A stretch of 64,000 nt of DNA from Roseomonas gilardii (GTDB taxonomy: Bacteria > Pseudomonadota > Alphaproteobacteria > Acetobacterales > Acetobacteraceae). The notes beneath the pieces are model-generated. The model was given only the letters and a program-made list of their open reading frames with translations, did no database searches and was not told where the DNA came from. A program made the position numbers and the translations under genes. The stretch lies in the NCBI RefSeq assembly GCF_001941945.1, contig NZ_CP015583.1, positions 106,001 through 170,000 on the forward strand, in the 5' to 3' direction. Of this stretch, positions 8,376 through 16,343 are shown piece after piece. Within the stretch, counting starts at the first letter, position 1. Each line of letters begins with the position of its first letter.

Positions 8376-9251
8376 ATGTCCTCCCCGCTCCTCGATCCGA
8401 TCCTGCGCCACCTGAACAGCGAGCCGTCGCGCACCTGGTCGGTGGTCATCACCTTCTACGGCGACGCCATCCTGCCACGCGGCGGCTCCGTGGGGCTGCA
8501 GACCCTGGCCGAGGTCCTGGGCGGGCTGGGGGTCAACGACGCCGCCGTGCGGGCCGCCGTGTCGCGCCTCGCCGCCGATGGCTGGCTGGAGCGGCGGCGG
8601 CTGGGGCGGAACAGCTTCTACCGCCTCGCGGAGAAGGGAGCGGGGACCTTCGCCGAGGCAGCACGGCGCATCTACGGCCCGCACGAGACCCAGCCGGAGG
8701 ACGACCGCCTGCGTCTGCTCCTCCTGCCGCCGGAGATGGCGCGAGAGCCGGCGCGCGAGGCGCTGCGGGCGGGTGGCTACGGCGCCGCGCTGCCGGATCT
8801 CTGGCTGGCGCCCTGGTCACGGACGGTTCCCGCCGAGGCCCGCGCCGCGATCGTGCTGGAAACGCGGGCCGGAGCGGCGGAGGCCGAGCGGCTGGCAGCC
8901 CTGGCCTGGGACCTGGAGGGCATCGCCGAGGGCTACCGGCGCTTCCTGGAACCCTTCGGCGAGGTCTCGCGCCGCATGCCGGAGGAAGGCCTGCCGGGGC
9001 TGGAGGCGCTGGTGGCGCGGCTGTTGCTGATCCACGAATACCGCCGCGTGGTGCTGCGCGACCCGTTCCTGCCGCGCGCCATGCTGCCGGCGGAATGGCC
9101 GGGCGAGGTGGCGCGGCGGATCTGCGCGGACCTCTATGCGCGCCTCCTGCCTGCCTCCGAGGCTTGGCTCGATGCCCATGCGGCGGACGAGGACGGCCCA
9201 TTGCCCGCTCCGGGGCCGGAACTCTGGCGGCGTTTTCGCGAAGATATGTGA
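8376..9251 (+). CDS. paaX: Phenylacetic acid degradation repressor PaaX
   Basis: A 291-residue regulator with an N-terminal winged helix (residues about 10-85, including GVNDAAVRAAVSRLAADGWL and the recognition stretch LGRNSFYRL) and the longer PaaX effector domain. PaaX represses paa genes and is released by phenylacetyl-CoA. ATG 8376 is chosen because AGGAGG ends 3 bases before it and the protein then begins like other PaaX proteins; the spacing is short. The gene lies just upstream of paaABCDE, and a perfect palindrome overlaps its stop codon, which suggests that PaaX acts on the paaA promoter from its own 3' end. Confidence 0.9.
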   Translation: MSSPLLDPILRHLNSEPSRTWSVVITFYGDAILPRGGSVGLQTLAEVLGGLGVNDAAVRAAVSRLAADGWLERRRLGRNSFYRLAEKGAGTFAEAARRIYGPHETQPEDDRLRLLLLPPEMAREPAREALRAGGYGAALPDLWLAPWSRTVPAEARAAIVLETRAGAAEAERLAALAWDLEGIAEGYRRFLEPFGEVSRRMPEEGLPGLEALVARLLLIHEYRRVVLRDPFLPRAMLPAEWPGEVARRICADLYARLLPASEAWLDAHAADEDGPLPAPGPELWRRFREDM

Positions 9252-9287
9252 CGAATAATTCTTGAACACGTAAATTTCGTCACATAT
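9244..9287. promoter_or_regulatory. Perfect palindrome upstream of paaA, probable PaaX operator
   Basis: ATATGTGACGAA (9244-9255) is the exact reverse complement of TTCGTCACATAT (9276-9287), with an AT-rich 20-base spacer. The left arm covers the paaX stop codon, and the right arm ends 36 bases before paaA. Position beside paaX and in front of its expected target operon makes it the best candidate PaaX site. The spacer also contains the only AT-rich stretch able to hold a promoter. Confidence 0.7.
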
Positions 9288-9322
9288 GATCCTCCCAACG
9301 AACGACGTCAGGGAGGCCAGCC

Positions 9323-10342
9323 ATGTACACGCAGGCGCTCAATCAGAAGGACGAGCCGCGCGACATCCCCATGCTGGAGGATGCGGAGGCGGCGGCGCGG
9401 TTCCAGGCGCGCGTCGATGCCGAGGAGCGCATCGAGCCGAACGATTGGATGCCCGAGGCCTATCGCCGGACGCTGGTCCGTCAGATCTCCCAGCACGCGC
9501 ATTCCGAGATCGTGGGCATGCTGCCGGAAGGCAACTGGATCACCCGCGCGCCCTCGCTGCGCCGCAAGGCCGCGCTGCTGGCCAAGGTACAGGACGAATG
9601 CGGCCACGGCCTCTACCTCTATGCCGCCGCCGAGACGCTGGGCGTGACGCGGGAGGCGCTGACCGACCAGCTCCTTTCCGGCAAGGCCAAGTATTCCTCG
9701 ATCTTCAACTACCCGACGCTCACCTGGGCGGATATCGGCGCCATCGGCTGGCTGGTGGACGGCGCGGCGATCATGAACCAGATCCCCCTCTGCCGTTGCT
9801 CCTACGGCCCCTATGCCCGCGCCATGATCCGCGTCTGCAAGGAGGAGAGCTTCCACCAGCGCCAGGGCTACGAGATCATGCTGACGCTGTGCCGCGGCTC
9901 CGAGGAGCAGAAGGCGATGGCGCAGGACGCGCTGAACCGCTGGTGGTGGCCCTGCCTGATGATGTTCGGCCCGCCGGATGCGGCCAGCCAGCATTCCGAC
10001 CAGTCCACGCGCTGGAAGATCAAGCGCTTCTCCAATGACGAGCTGCGCCAGCGCTTCGTCGATGCCACCGTGCCGCAGGCGAAGTATCTCGGCCTGACCA
10101 TCCCCGATCCGGAACTGCGCTTCGTGCCGCCCCCGGCGGATGCGCCCGAAGGCGCGACGGGCCACTGGCATTACGGCGCGATCGACTGGGCGGAGTTCAA
10201 GCAGGTCCTGGCCGGCAACGGCCCCTGCAACCGCGAGCGCCTGGCCGTGCGCAATAAGTCGCACCGCGAGGGCGCCTGGGTGCGGGAGGCCGCGCTGGCC
10301 CATGCGGCCAAGCGCAACGCACGCCGCGCCGCGGCCGCCTGA
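9323..10342 (+). CDS. paaA: Phenylacetyl-CoA 1,2-epoxidase catalytic subunit PaaA
   Basis: A 339-residue ferritin-like di-iron oxygenase subunit. Iron ligands are recognisable in the helix pairs [10 protein letters not shown] and [13 protein letters not shown] (first E and ExxH) and [12 protein letters not shown] (second ExxH). It inserts one oxygen into the aromatic ring of phenylacetyl-CoA to give the ring 1,2-epoxide. It works in a complex with PaaC and PaaB and is fed electrons by PaaE. It is the first gene of the paaABCDE operon, with GGGAGG ahead of the ATG, and follows the palindrome at the end of paaX. Length and motifs fit the family closely. Confidence 0.95.
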   Translation: MYTQALNQKDEPRDIPMLEDAEAAARFQARVDAEERIEPNDWMPEAYRRTLVRQISQHAHSEIVGMLPEGNWITRAPSLRRKAALLAKVQDECGHGLYLYAAAETLGVTREALTDQLLSGKAKYSSIFNYPTLTWADIGAIGWLVDGAAIMNQIPLCRCSYGPYARAMIRVCKEESFHQRQGYEIMLTLCRGSEEQKAMAQDALNRWWWPCLMMFGPPDAASQHSDQSTRWKIKRFSNDELRQRFVDATVPQAKYLGLTIPDPELRFVPPPADAPEGATGHWHYGAIDWAEFKQVLAGNGPCNRERLAVRNKSHREGAWVREAALAHAAKRNARRAAAA

Positions 10343-10359
10343 GCGGGGAAGAGGAACCG

Positions 10360-10674
10360 ATGTCCAAGGAACAGGCCACCCCCCAGACCAACCCCCAGAC
10401 CACCCCTTTGTGGGAGGTCTTCATCCGCAGCCGCAACGGCCTGTCGCACAAGCATGTCGGCTCGCTGCACGCGGCGGATGCCACTCTGGCGCTGCAGGCG
10501 GCGCGCGACGTCTATACGCGGCGGGGGGAGGGGCTCTCGGTCTGGGTCGTGCCCTCCAGCGCCATCACCGCTTCCGATCCGTCGGAGAAGGGCATGATGT
10601 TCGAGCCCACCGCCTCCAAGATCTACCGGCACCCGACCTTCTACGAGGTGCCGGACGAGGTCGGGCATATGTGA
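10360..10674 (+). CDS. paaB: Phenylacetyl-CoA 1,2-epoxidase subunit PaaB
   Basis: A 104-residue small subunit with the family core PLWEVFIRSRNGLSHKHVGS followed by the LHAADATLALQAARDVYTRR helix. A threonine and glutamine-rich N-terminal lead of about 15 residues is longer than usual. PaaB has no metal site and bridges the PaaAC dimers in the epoxidase complex. It starts 17 bases after paaA with a GAGGA ribosome site and is co-transcribed with it. Confidence 0.93.
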   Translation: MSKEQATPQTNPQTTPLWEVFIRSRNGLSHKHVGSLHAADATLALQAARDVYTRRGEGLSVWVVPSSAITASDPSEKGMMFEPTASKIYRHPTFYEVPDEVGHM

Positions 10675-10699
10675 CGGCGCGCGGGAAGGAGAACGCCAG

Positions 10700-11479
10700 A
10701 TGGCCACGAGCTCGATCCGCCTCCGCGAGACGCCGCCGGTGCTTTTCGCGCTGCGCCGGGCGGATGACGCGCTGATCCTGGGCCACCGCCTGTCGGAATG
10801 GTGCGGCCATGCGCCGATGCTGGAGGAGGACATGGCGCTGGCCAATATCGCCCTCGACCTGATCGGCCAGGCGCGCACGCTCTACGACCACGCGGCGGTG
10901 CTGGGCGGGGAGGGGCATGACGAGGACCGCCTCGCCTATCTGCGGGAAGCCGGCCAGTACCGGAACCTGCTGCTGGTGGAGCAGCCGAACGGCGATTTCG
11001 CGCAGACCATCCTGCGGCAGTTCCTCTATTCCGCCTTCGCCGACCCGTACTGGCGCGCGATGATGCGCTCCGCCGATCCCACGCTCGCCGCCATCGCCGC
11101 GAAGTCGGAGAAGGAGAGCGCCTACCACCTCCGCCACAGTGCGGAATGGGTGATCCGCCTGGGCGACGGCACGGAGGAAAGCCGTGCCCGGGCCGCCGGG
11201 GCGCTGGCGCTGCTCTGGCCCTATACCGGCGAGATGTTCGAGGCCGACGCGGCGGAGCGCGAGCTGATCGCGACCGGCGCGGCGGTGGACCCGGACACGC
11301 TGCGCGGGACCTGGCTGGCGACGGTACGGGAGGTGCTGGAGGAGGCGACTCTGCCGCTGCCCGACCCCTCGGCCTGGATGCAGAGCGGCGGCCGCAGTGG
11401 GCGGCACAGCGAGCATCTGGGGCATCTGCTCGCGGAGATGCAGCATCTCCAGCGCACCTATCCCGGCGCCGTGTGGTGA
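10700..11479 (+). CDS. paaC: Phenylacetyl-CoA 1,2-epoxidase structural subunit PaaC
   Basis: A 259-residue ferritin-like partner of PaaA. Family hallmarks are LGHRLSEWCGHAPMLEEDMA and LANIALDLIGQARTLYDHAA. PaaC keeps the helical fold but not a working di-iron site and stabilises PaaA. It begins 25 bases after paaB behind GGAAGGAGA. Its stop shares bases with the GTG start of paaD (GTGA), so the two are translated in a coupled manner. Confidence 0.93.
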   Translation: MATSSIRLRETPPVLFALRRADDALILGHRLSEWCGHAPMLEEDMALANIALDLIGQARTLYDHAAVLGGEGHDEDRLAYLREAGQYRNLLLVEQPNGDFAQTILRQFLYSAFADPYWRAMMRSADPTLAAIAAKSEKESAYHLRHSAEWVIRLGDGTEESRARAAGALALLWPYTGEMFEADAAERELIATGAAVDPDTLRGTWLATVREVLEEATLPLPDPSAWMQSGGRSGRHSEHLGHLLAEMQHLQRTYPGAVW

Positions 11480-11970
11480 GTGCCGTGGAAACCCTGTGCG
11501 AGCGCGCCCTGCGCGCCGCGGCGGCGGTGGTGGACCCGGAGATCCCCGTGCTGACCATCGCCGATCTCGGCGTGCTGCGCGAGGTGCGGGAGGTGGACGG
11601 CACGGTGGAGGTGCTGATCACCCCCACCTATTCCGGCTGTCCGGCGATGAACATGATCGCGCTGGAGGTGGAGATGGCGCTCGAACGCGCCGGCCTGCCG
11701 CGCGCCCACGTGCGCACCGTGCTCTCCCCGGCCTGGACCACGGACTGGATGACCGAGGAGGGGCGGCGCAAGCTGCGCGACTATGGCATCGCCCCGCCCG
11801 GCCGGACAGGCGGGCGGCGCGCCCTGTTCGGGGAGGAGGAGGCGGTGGCCTGCCCGCAATGCGGCTCCACGCGCACGGAGCGGCTCGCGGAATTCGGCTC
11901 CACCTCCTGCAAGGCGCTGTGGCGCTGCCTCGCCTGCCGCGAACCCTTCGACCATTTCCGCTGCCATTGA
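11476..11970 (+). CDS. paaD: Phenylacetate degradation protein PaaD (iron-sulfur maturation type)
   Basis: A 164-residue protein starting at GTG 11476, overlapping the paaC stop. The N-terminal half is a MIP18/DUF59 domain (VVDPEIPVLTIADLGVLREV and PTYSGCPAMN, with the conserved cysteine). The C-terminal half carries a zinc-ribbon-like CPQCGS...CKALWRCLAC. PaaD-type proteins are thought to assemble the iron-sulfur or iron centres of the epoxidase system. The symbol paaJ was used for this gene in older schemes. It is coupled to paaC and ends 12 bases before paaE. Confidence 0.92.
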   Translation: MSAVETLCERALRAAAAVVDPEIPVLTIADLGVLREVREVDGTVEVLITPTYSGCPAMNMIALEVEMALERAGLPRAHVRTVLSPAWTTDWMTEEGRRKLRDYGIAPPGRTGGRRALFGEEEAVACPQCGSTRTERLAEFGSTSCKALWRCLACREPFDHFRCH

Positions 11971-11982
11971 GGGACGTCTCCC

Positions 11983-13071
11983 ATGTCGAGCACCCTGCCG
12001 CGCTTCCACAGCCTCCGCGTCGCGGACCTGCGGCGCGAGACGCCGGATGCCGTCTCCATCGCCTTCGAGGTGCCGGAGGCGTTGCGGCCGCTCTACGGCT
12101 TCAAGCCGGGGCAATACCTGACGCTCCGGCGGGATTTCGACGGTGAGGAGGTCCGCCGCTCCTACTCCATCTGCTCCGGCCCTGATGACGGGGAGCTGCG
12201 CATCGCCGTGAAGCGCGTGGAGGGCGGCAGCTTCTCCGGCTGGTGCAACACGGCGCTGCGGGCGGGCGATGCGCTGGAGGTGATGGTGCCGACCGGCCGC
12301 TTCGGCATCGTGCCCGAGCCGGAGGCGGCGCGGCTGCATCTCGGCTTCGCCGCGGGATCGGGCATCACGCCGATCCTCTCGATCATCCGCTTCCTGCTGG
12401 CGCGCGAGAAGCGCAGCCGCTTCTTCCTCTTCTACGGCAACCGCAACGCCGCCGACATGCTGTTCCGCGAGGCGCTGGAGGAGCTGAAGGACCGCTTCCT
12501 CGACCGCTTCTCGGTCTTCCATGTCCTGTCGCAGGAAGAGCAGGACCTGCCCATCCTGAACGGCCGCCTGGACGGGGAGAAGGTGCGCCTGCTGCTGCGT
12601 CACCTCGTGCCGGCGGCGGGCGTGGACCATGCCTTCCTCTGCGGCCCCGCCGGGATGAGCGAGGATGTCGCCGCCACGCTGCGCGAGCTCGGCATCCCCG
12701 AGGAGCGCGTGCATGTGGAGCGCTTCGTCTCCGCCTTCGACGGCCGCCCGCGCCGCGCGGCGGTGCCGAAGCCCGCCCCGGATGCGCCGCCCGCGCACAG
12801 CGCCGCGCTGATCGTCGATGGCAAGCGGCGCGAGGTGCCGGTGGCCGAGGGCGAGGCCGTGCTCGACGCCGCGCTGCGGGCGGGGATGGACCTGCCCTAT
12901 GCCTGCAAGGGCGGCATGTGCAGCACCTGCCGCGCCCGGGTGGTGGAGGGCACGGTGGAGATGGAGGCCAACTACTCGCTGGAGCCCTGGGAGATCGAGG
13001 CGGGCTATGTCCTGACCTGCCAGGCGCGCCCGACCAGCGCGCGCGTGGTCATCGACTACGACCAGATGTGA
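11983..13071 (+). CDS. paaE: Phenylacetyl-CoA epoxidase reductase PaaE
   Basis: A 362-residue NAD(P)H oxidoreductase with three parts: an FAD-binding barrel (RRSYSICSGPDDG), a nucleotide-binding domain (FAAGSGITPILSIIR and the C-terminal FLCGPAGMSEDV), and a plant-type 2Fe-2S ferredoxin domain at the C-terminus with cysteines in CKGGMCSTCRARV and LTCQARP. It delivers electrons from NADPH to the PaaA di-iron centre. It is the last gene of the operon. Its end overlaps the 3' end of the convergent paaR by 23 bases. Confidence 0.94.
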   Translation: MSSTLPRFHSLRVADLRRETPDAVSIAFEVPEALRPLYGFKPGQYLTLRRDFDGEEVRRSYSICSGPDDGELRIAVKRVEGGSFSGWCNTALRAGDALEVMVPTGRFGIVPEPEAARLHLGFAAGSGITPILSIIRFLLAREKRSRFFLFYGNRNAADMLFREALEELKDRFLDRFSVFHVLSQEEQDLPILNGRLDGEKVRLLLRHLVPAAGVDHAFLCGPAGMSEDVAATLRELGIPEERVHVERFVSAFDGRPRRAAVPKPAPDAPPAHSAALIVDGKRREVPVAEGEAVLDAALRAGMDLPYACKGGMCSTCRARVVEGTVEMEANYSLEPWEIEAGYVLTCQARPTSARVVIDYDQM

Positions 13072-13684
13072 CGAGTTCCGGCAGCTCCAGCCGGCTGGGG
13101 GCGCCATCCAGCACGAGGCCGACGGCGAGGCGGGCATAGTCCTCCCGCCCGAGCGGCCCGTCCGGGCGGAACCACATGTAGTTCCAGTTCAGCATGCCGA
13201 AGAGCGACATGGTCAGCGGCTTCAGCAGCAGGCGGTTGCCGGCCAGGTCCGGCCGCGCCGCCAGCAGGGCCTCGGCGAAGACCGCGACGAGCCGCCGCTC
13301 CAGCAGCACCAGCCCACGCTTCTTCTCCGGCGGCAGCAGGCGGAGCTGACCGATCTGCACCTGATGCGCGGCATCCGCCCCGGCATAGGCGCCGAGCAGC
13401 GCCACGGCGAGGTCCTCCAGGTAGCGGCGTGGCGCCGCCCCCGGCTGCGGCGAGACCGCCTCCACCACCTCCACCAGCTCCTCCAGGTGGAAGCGGATGA
13501 TGTCGTGCAGCAGTTCCAGCTTGTCTCGGTAGTAGTGGTAGAGCAGCGCCTTCGACACGCCGCAGGCCTGGGCGATCATGCTGGTCGAGGCACGGTCGTA
13601 GCCGTGCTCCGCGAAGAGCTGCGCGGAACGGTCCAGGATCGCGCGGCGCTTGTCGTCATGGTCGGATGCGCGCGGGCGGCTCAT
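13049..13684 (-). CDS. paaR: TetR-family regulator, probable PaaR
   Basis: A 211-residue TetR regulator. The N-terminal helix-turn-helix (AQACGVSKALLYHYYRDKLE) is clear, and the C-terminal part contains the NWNYMWFRPDGPLGREDYA pattern seen in regulators of phenylacetate genes. ATG 13684 is used; a TTG two codons upstream is less likely. It lies last in a probable paaG-paaK-paaR unit. Two matching palindromes in the paaG-paaZ interval (16087-16102 and 16214-16233) are the natural operator candidates, which would make it autoregulatory. Having both PaaX and PaaR in one cluster implies two layers of control. Confidence 0.82.
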   Translation of the reverse strand: MSRPRASDHDDKRRAILDRSAQLFAEHGYDRASTSMIAQACGVSKALLYHYYRDKLELLHDIIRFHLEELVEVVEAVSPQPGAAPRRYLEDLAVALLGAYAGADAAHQVQIGQLRLLPPEKKRGLVLLERRLVAVFAEALLAARPDLAGNRLLLKPLTMSLFGMLNWNYMWFRPDGPLGREDYARLAVGLVLDGAPSRLELPELVTSGRSR

Positions 13685-13785
13685 TGGCAATTCCTGCTGC
13701 GGATCGGAACGGTGGCTGGCATCCGGCCTGGACAGGGCCGTGTCAAGTTCCCGGGCCTTCCGCCACGGCCGGGAGGCCGAGCGGC

Positions 13786-13802
13786 GGGAGGCGGAGCCTC
13801 CC
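13786..13802. terminator. Small hairpin between paaK and paaR
   Basis: GGGAGGC-GGA-GCCTCCC forms a 7-base stem with a GGA loop, 27 bases after the paaK stop on the minus strand. It may reduce read-through into paaR. The same GGA-loop hairpin style recurs at several other gene ends in the window. Confidence 0.4.
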
Positions 13803-13829
13803 TCCGGGGGCTGCCGCGAGGAGGCACGC

Positions 13830-15191
13830 CTAGCCTCGCTTGTCGATCACGCGGCGGATCTTGCCGATGGAACGTTCCAGCGCGCCGGGCTGTTCCACCA
13901 CGACGCGTGTGGTGATGCCGATGGTGTTCTTGATCAGGCGGATGATCTCCTCGGCCTCACGCGCCATGCCGTCGCCGTCCCAGTAGCCGCCCTGGCACTC
14001 CACATGCACCGCCATCTGGTCGAGCCGCCCTTCGCGCGACAGGTGGATCTGGAAATGCCCGCTGCACCAACTCTGGCCGAGCAGGATCTCCTCGATCTGC
14101 GAGGGGAAGACGTTGACGCCGCGAAGGATGATCATGTCGTCGCTGCGGCCGGTGATCTTCTCCATCCGCCGCATCCCGGGCCGCGCCGTGCCGGGGAGGA
14201 GGCGCGTCAGGTCGCGGGTGCGGTAGCGGATGACGGGCATGCCCTCCTTGGTCAGGGTGGTGAAGACCAGCTCGCCCTTCTCGCCATCGGGCAGGACCTC
14301 CCCGGTGCGGGGGTCGATCACCTCCGGCAGGAAATGGTCCTCCCAGACATGCAGCCCGTCCTTGGTCTCGGCGCATTCCTGCGCCACGCCGGGACCCATG
14401 ACCTCGGACAGGCCGTAGATGTCCACCGCCTGCATGTCGAAGGCCTGCTCGATCTGTTGGCGCATCGCGTTCGTCCAGGGCTCGGCGCCGAAGATGCCGA
14501 TCTTCAGCGAGCTCTGCCGCGGGTCGAGGCCCTGGCGGTGGAACTCGTCCAGCAGCGCCAGCATGTAGCTCGGCGTGACCATGATGATCTCGGGCCGGAA
14601 GTCGTGGATGAGCTGCACCTGCCGTTCGGTCATCCCGCCGGAGATGGGCACCACGGTGCAGCCCAGCCGCTCGCCGCCGGCATGGGCGCCGAGCCCGCCG
14701 GTGAAGAGGCCGTAGCCATAGGCGTTGTGCAGCATCATCCCGCCCCGCCCGCCGGCGGCGTGGATGGAGCGCGCCATCAAATCGGCCCAGCGGTCCAGGT
14801 CGCCCTGGGTATAGCCGACCACGATCGGCTTGCCCGTGGTGCCGGAGGAGCCGTGCAGCCGCGCGATCTTTTCCCGGGGCACGGCCAGCATGCCGAAGGG
14901 ATAGGTGTCGCGCAGGTCCGTCTTCACGGTGAAGGGGAATTTCGCGATGTCCGGCAGGTCCCGGAAGTCGCGCGGATGCACGCCAGCGGCATCGAACTTC
15001 GTGCGGTAGAAGGGGACGTTCTCATAGACATGGCACAGCGTCTGCGCGAGGCGCTCGCGCTGCAGCGCCTGGATCTCGGCGCGGCTGGCGCCCTCCACCG
15101 CGTGCAGGAAGGGGCCGGGTGCGGCACTGCCGGGCGGTTCCGCGGCCGGGGCGGAACTCGTGGCTGCGGCGCTCAGGCTTGTGGCGCTCAT
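13830..15191 (-). CDS. paaK: Phenylacetate-CoA ligase PaaK
   Basis: A 453-residue AMP-forming acyl-CoA ligase. The P-loop HGSSGTTGKPIVVGY lies near residue 115, the adenylation core YGLSEVMGPGVA near residue 260, and the hinge/C-terminal region GRSDDMIILRGVNVFPSQIE is typical of the PaaK subfamily. It activates phenylacetate to phenylacetyl-CoA, the substrate of the epoxidase and inducer of the regulon. An Ala/Ser-rich N-terminal lead of about 25 residues is longer than in E. coli. It lies 50 bases downstream of paaG on the same strand. Confidence 0.95.
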   Translation of the reverse strand: MSATSLSAAATSSAPAAEPPGSAAPGPFLHAVEGASRAEIQALQRERLAQTLCHVYENVPFYRTKFDAAGVHPRDFRDLPDIAKFPFTVKTDLRDTYPFGMLAVPREKIARLHGSSGTTGKPIVVGYTQGDLDRWADLMARSIHAAGGRGGMMLHNAYGYGLFTGGLGAHAGGERLGCTVVPISGGMTERQVQLIHDFRPEIIMVTPSYMLALLDEFHRQGLDPRQSSLKIGIFGAEPWTNAMRQQIEQAFDMQAVDIYGLSEVMGPGVAQECAETKDGLHVWEDHFLPEVIDPRTGEVLPDGEKGELVFTTLTKEGMPVIRYRTRDLTRLLPGTARPGMRRMEKITGRSDDMIILRGVNVFPSQIEEILLGQSWCSGHFQIHLSREGRLDQMAVHVECQGGYWDGDGMAREAEEIIRLIKNTIGITTRVVVEQPGALERSIGKIRRVIDKRG

Positions 15192-15241
15192 GGTGTCCGT
15201 TCCTCCAGGGGCCTCTTGGCGAGGGCCGTTGTCGCGAAAGC

Positions 15242-16030
15242 CTAGCCCGCGCGGCCGGTGAAGCGCGGCGGCCGCTTCTCCAGGAAGGCGCGCACACCCT
15301 CGGCGTAATCCGGCGTGCGCCCGGCCTGGCGCTGCAGGTCGCGCTCCAGGTCCAGTTGGGCAGAGAGGGTGTTGGTGGCGGAGGCATCCAGCGCCTGCTT
15401 CGTCAGGGCCAGGCCCTGGGTCGGCTGGGTGGCCAGACGCGCCGCCAGGGCCTCCGCCTCCGGCATCAGAGCCTCGTCCGGCACGGCGCGCCAGATCATG
15501 CCCCAGGCCTCGGCCTGACGCGCCTCGACGGGCTCACCCAGCAGCATCAGCGCGCGGGCCCGGGCCTCACCCACCAGGCGGGGCAGGGTATGGGTGCCAC
15601 CGGAATCCGGGACCAGCCCGATGCGGGCGAAGGCCTGGATGAACTTCGCGGAATGCGCCGCCAGCACGATGTCGCAGGCCAGGGCGATGTTGGCCCCGGC
15701 GCCCGCCGCCACGCCGTTGACGGCGCAGACCACCGGCTTGGGCATGTCGCGCAGCCGGCGCACCAGCGGGTTGTAGAGGCGTTCCAGCGTGTCGCCGAGA
15801 TCGGGCGGGCCATCCCCGCCCCGCCGGTCGCCCAGATCCTGCCCGGCGCAGAAGCCGCGCCCGGCGCCGGTCAGCAGCACGGCTCGGCAATCGGCATCGG
15901 CGGCGGCCTCGTCCAGCGCCGCGGCCAGGGCGGCGTGCAGATCCTCGTTGAAGGCATTGAGCCTGTCCGGGCGATGGAGCGTGAGCTTCCGCCAGCCTTC
16001 CAGCCGTTCGACCAGCACCGTGTCGCTCAT
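15242..16030 (-). CDS. paaG: 1,2-epoxyphenylacetyl-CoA isomerase PaaG (enoyl-CoA hydratase family)
   Basis: A 262-residue crotonase-fold protein with GRGFCAGQDLGDR (first oxyanion loop) and AAGAGANIALACDI (second). The aspartate in VPDSGGTH occupies the position used by PaaG-type isomerases. It converts the ring epoxide to the seven-membered oxepin-CoA. It heads the minus-strand unit paaG-paaK-paaR and is divergent from paaZ across a 313-base region with two palindromes. The related hydratase PaaF cannot be fully excluded, but the FCAGQDL signature and position favour PaaG. Confidence 0.88.
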   Translation of the reverse strand: MSDTVLVERLEGWRKLTLHRPDRLNAFNEDLHAALAAALDEAAADADCRAVLLTGAGRGFCAGQDLGDRRGGDGPPDLGDTLERLYNPLVRRLRDMPKPVVCAVNGVAAGAGANIALACDIVLAAHSAKFIQAFARIGLVPDSGGTHTLPRLVGEARARALMLLGEPVEARQAEAWGMIWRAVPDEALMPEAEALAARLATQPTQGLALTKQALDASATNTLSAQLDLERDLQRQAGRTPDYAEGVRAFLEKRPPRFTGRAG

Positions 16031-16086
16031 CGCCGTTCCTCCCTGTCCTGGCCGGGTTTACGATACCCTTGGCCATTTGGTTCATT

Positions 16087-16102
16087 GACCGTCTGGACGG
16101 TC
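16087..16102. promoter_or_regulatory. PaaR-type palindrome on the paaG side
   Basis: GACCGTC-TG-GACGGTC is a 7-base perfect dyad with a 2-base centre, 57 bases from the paaG start. It matches the site at 16214-16233. This is where a TetR regulator controlling the divergent paaG and paaZ promoters would be expected to bind. Confidence 0.7.
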
Positions 16103-16213
16103 GATTAACCACTGTCCGAGGCCTCCCTGTCAATGACAGATCGTTGCTCCACCATTGGTGCCTTTGCGATGCAGCATTGCCGGTTGCGGACGCGTGGCAA
16201 GGAAGTGCTTGCA

Positions 16214-16233
16214 TTGACCGTCCAGACGGTCAA
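16214..16233. promoter_or_regulatory. PaaR-type palindrome on the paaZ side
   Basis: TTGACCGTC-CA-GACGGTCAA is a 9-base perfect dyad with a 2-base centre and shares its core with 16087-16102, spaced 127 bases away. It may overlap a -35 element (TTGACC). Apart from the two dyads, the 313-base interval between paaG and paaZ (16031-16343) contains nothing gene-like. Confidence 0.75.
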
Positions 16234-16343
16234 ATAATTCCGGCAACCCCGGCCCCGCGCCAGACGCGCCCGCAAGCAGGGGAGAAGCACCGCGAGGCGC
16301 CCGGGACGAGGGGCGCCCCCCCAGGGGATAGGGAACACCGATC

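Noticed and set aside
9249..13071. ATGTGACG recurring at the ends of paaX, paaB and paaE, as if a shared operator
   Set aside because: Each case is a terminal Met codon followed by TGA and CG. Only the paaX one has a matching second arm.
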